The notes below the pieces were generated by a model. It did no database searches, was not told the origin of the DNA, and saw only the letters and a list, made by a program, of their open reading frames with translations. Below, in pieces: positions 6,401 to 6,530 of a DNA stretch of 6,530 bases. The translations under genes were made by a program, and so were the position numbers. The DNA is from an uncultured Peptococcaceae bacterium (GTDB lineage Bacteria; Bacillota; Desulfotomaculia; Desulfotomaculales; Desulfocucumaceae), in contig CATZDY010000139.1 in assembly GCA_958417755.1 (NCBI GenBank), positions 1 to 6,530 of the forward strand. Reading direction: 5' to 3'. Within the stretch, counting starts at the first letter, position 1, and every line of letters starts with the position of its first letter.

Positions 6401-6430
6401 TAAAAAAGCCTCCGACTGAAGCCGGAGGCT
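6401..6430 (-). terminator. Rho-independent terminator of the gene upstream of fdhA
   Basis: On the minus strand AGCCTCCG, an 8-base loop, and CGGAGGCT form a perfect 8-bp GC-rich stem directly followed by TTTTTTATATT. This is a standard terminator shape. It separates fdhA from whatever is transcribed from the right. A weaker stem (AAACC at 6451-6455 with GGTTT at 6464-6468) followed by T's on the same strand may be a second terminator in tandem. Confidence 0.85.
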
Positions 6431-6501
6431 CCATAAACCGAGACAATAAAAAACCTCAGATGTGGTTTGGCGAACAATTAAGCAATAGCATCACCACACT
6501 C

Positions 6502-6530
6502 TTATGAACAACCGGGAGAAATTTCTTCAG
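6502..6530 (-). CDS. Possible C-terminal end of an unidentified upstream gene
   Basis: One minus-strand frame enters from the window edge and reads EEISPGCS before a TAA at 6502-6504, about 70 bases before the terminator. Another frame reads 24 codons to a TGA at 6456-6458, only 25 bases before it, but its composition looks less like protein. The terminator shows that some transcript ends here. Which frame is coding, or whether it is an RNA gene, cannot be decided from this stretch, and the product is not recognised. Confidence 0.25.

Noticed and set aside
6407..6468. CRISPR-like or tRNA-like repeats at the right edge
   Set aside because: The stems are single inverted repeats with T-runs, which fit terminators. 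There are no repeated units and no tRNA cloverleaf.

Overview
The window looks like a piece of chromosome from a strictly anaerobic, low-to-mid GC member of the Firmicutes (Clostridia type). This is inferred from AGGAG-type ribosome binding sites, AT-rich spacers, a selenocysteine-containing formate dehydrogenase of the long NuoG-like type known from acetogens and Peptococcaceae, and a DUF3006 plus ComEC-like hydrolase pair typical of Firmicutes. The genus cannot be fixed from the sequence alone. All recognised genes lie on the minus strand, so transcription runs from high to low coordinates.

Layout in transcription order. The right edge (6431-6530) holds at most the last codons of an unidentified upstream gene, closed by a clear rho-independent terminator (6401-6430). 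A leader of about 110 bases follows, with a long inverted repeat (6362-6398), a possible extended -10 element and a strong ribosome binding site. The main gene is the formate dehydrogenase alpha subunit (3621-6296, 891 residues). Its reading frame is interrupted by an in-frame TGA at 5238-5240. The TGA sits exactly where the family has its catalytic selenocysteine and is followed by a bacterial SECIS hairpin (5209-5225) with the GGUCU loop known from E. coli fdhF. This is therefore one selenoprotein gene, not two ORFs or a pseudogene. A 307-base spacer (3314-3620) follows, holding four hairpins in a row and no gene.

Next come two molybdenum/tungsten cofactor genes: a molybdopterin-binding protein with a four-cysteine tail (2288-3313) and a divergent MoeA (1010-2212). 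They probably supply or finish the bis-MGD cofactor that the dehydrogenase needs. They are followed at short spacing by a DUF3006 protein (777-977) and a ComEC-like metallo-beta-lactamase-fold lipoprotein (1-729, cut by the window edge). That pair commonly occurs together and has no obvious link to formate metabolism.

No CRISPR array, tRNA, rRNA, insertion sequence or phage gene was seen. I do not see a wholly new system. The points most worth following are the recoded TGA with its SECIS, the eroded motifs of the MoeA paralogue, the conserved-looking cysteine tail of its neighbour, and the structured spacers on either side of the dehydrogenase gene.
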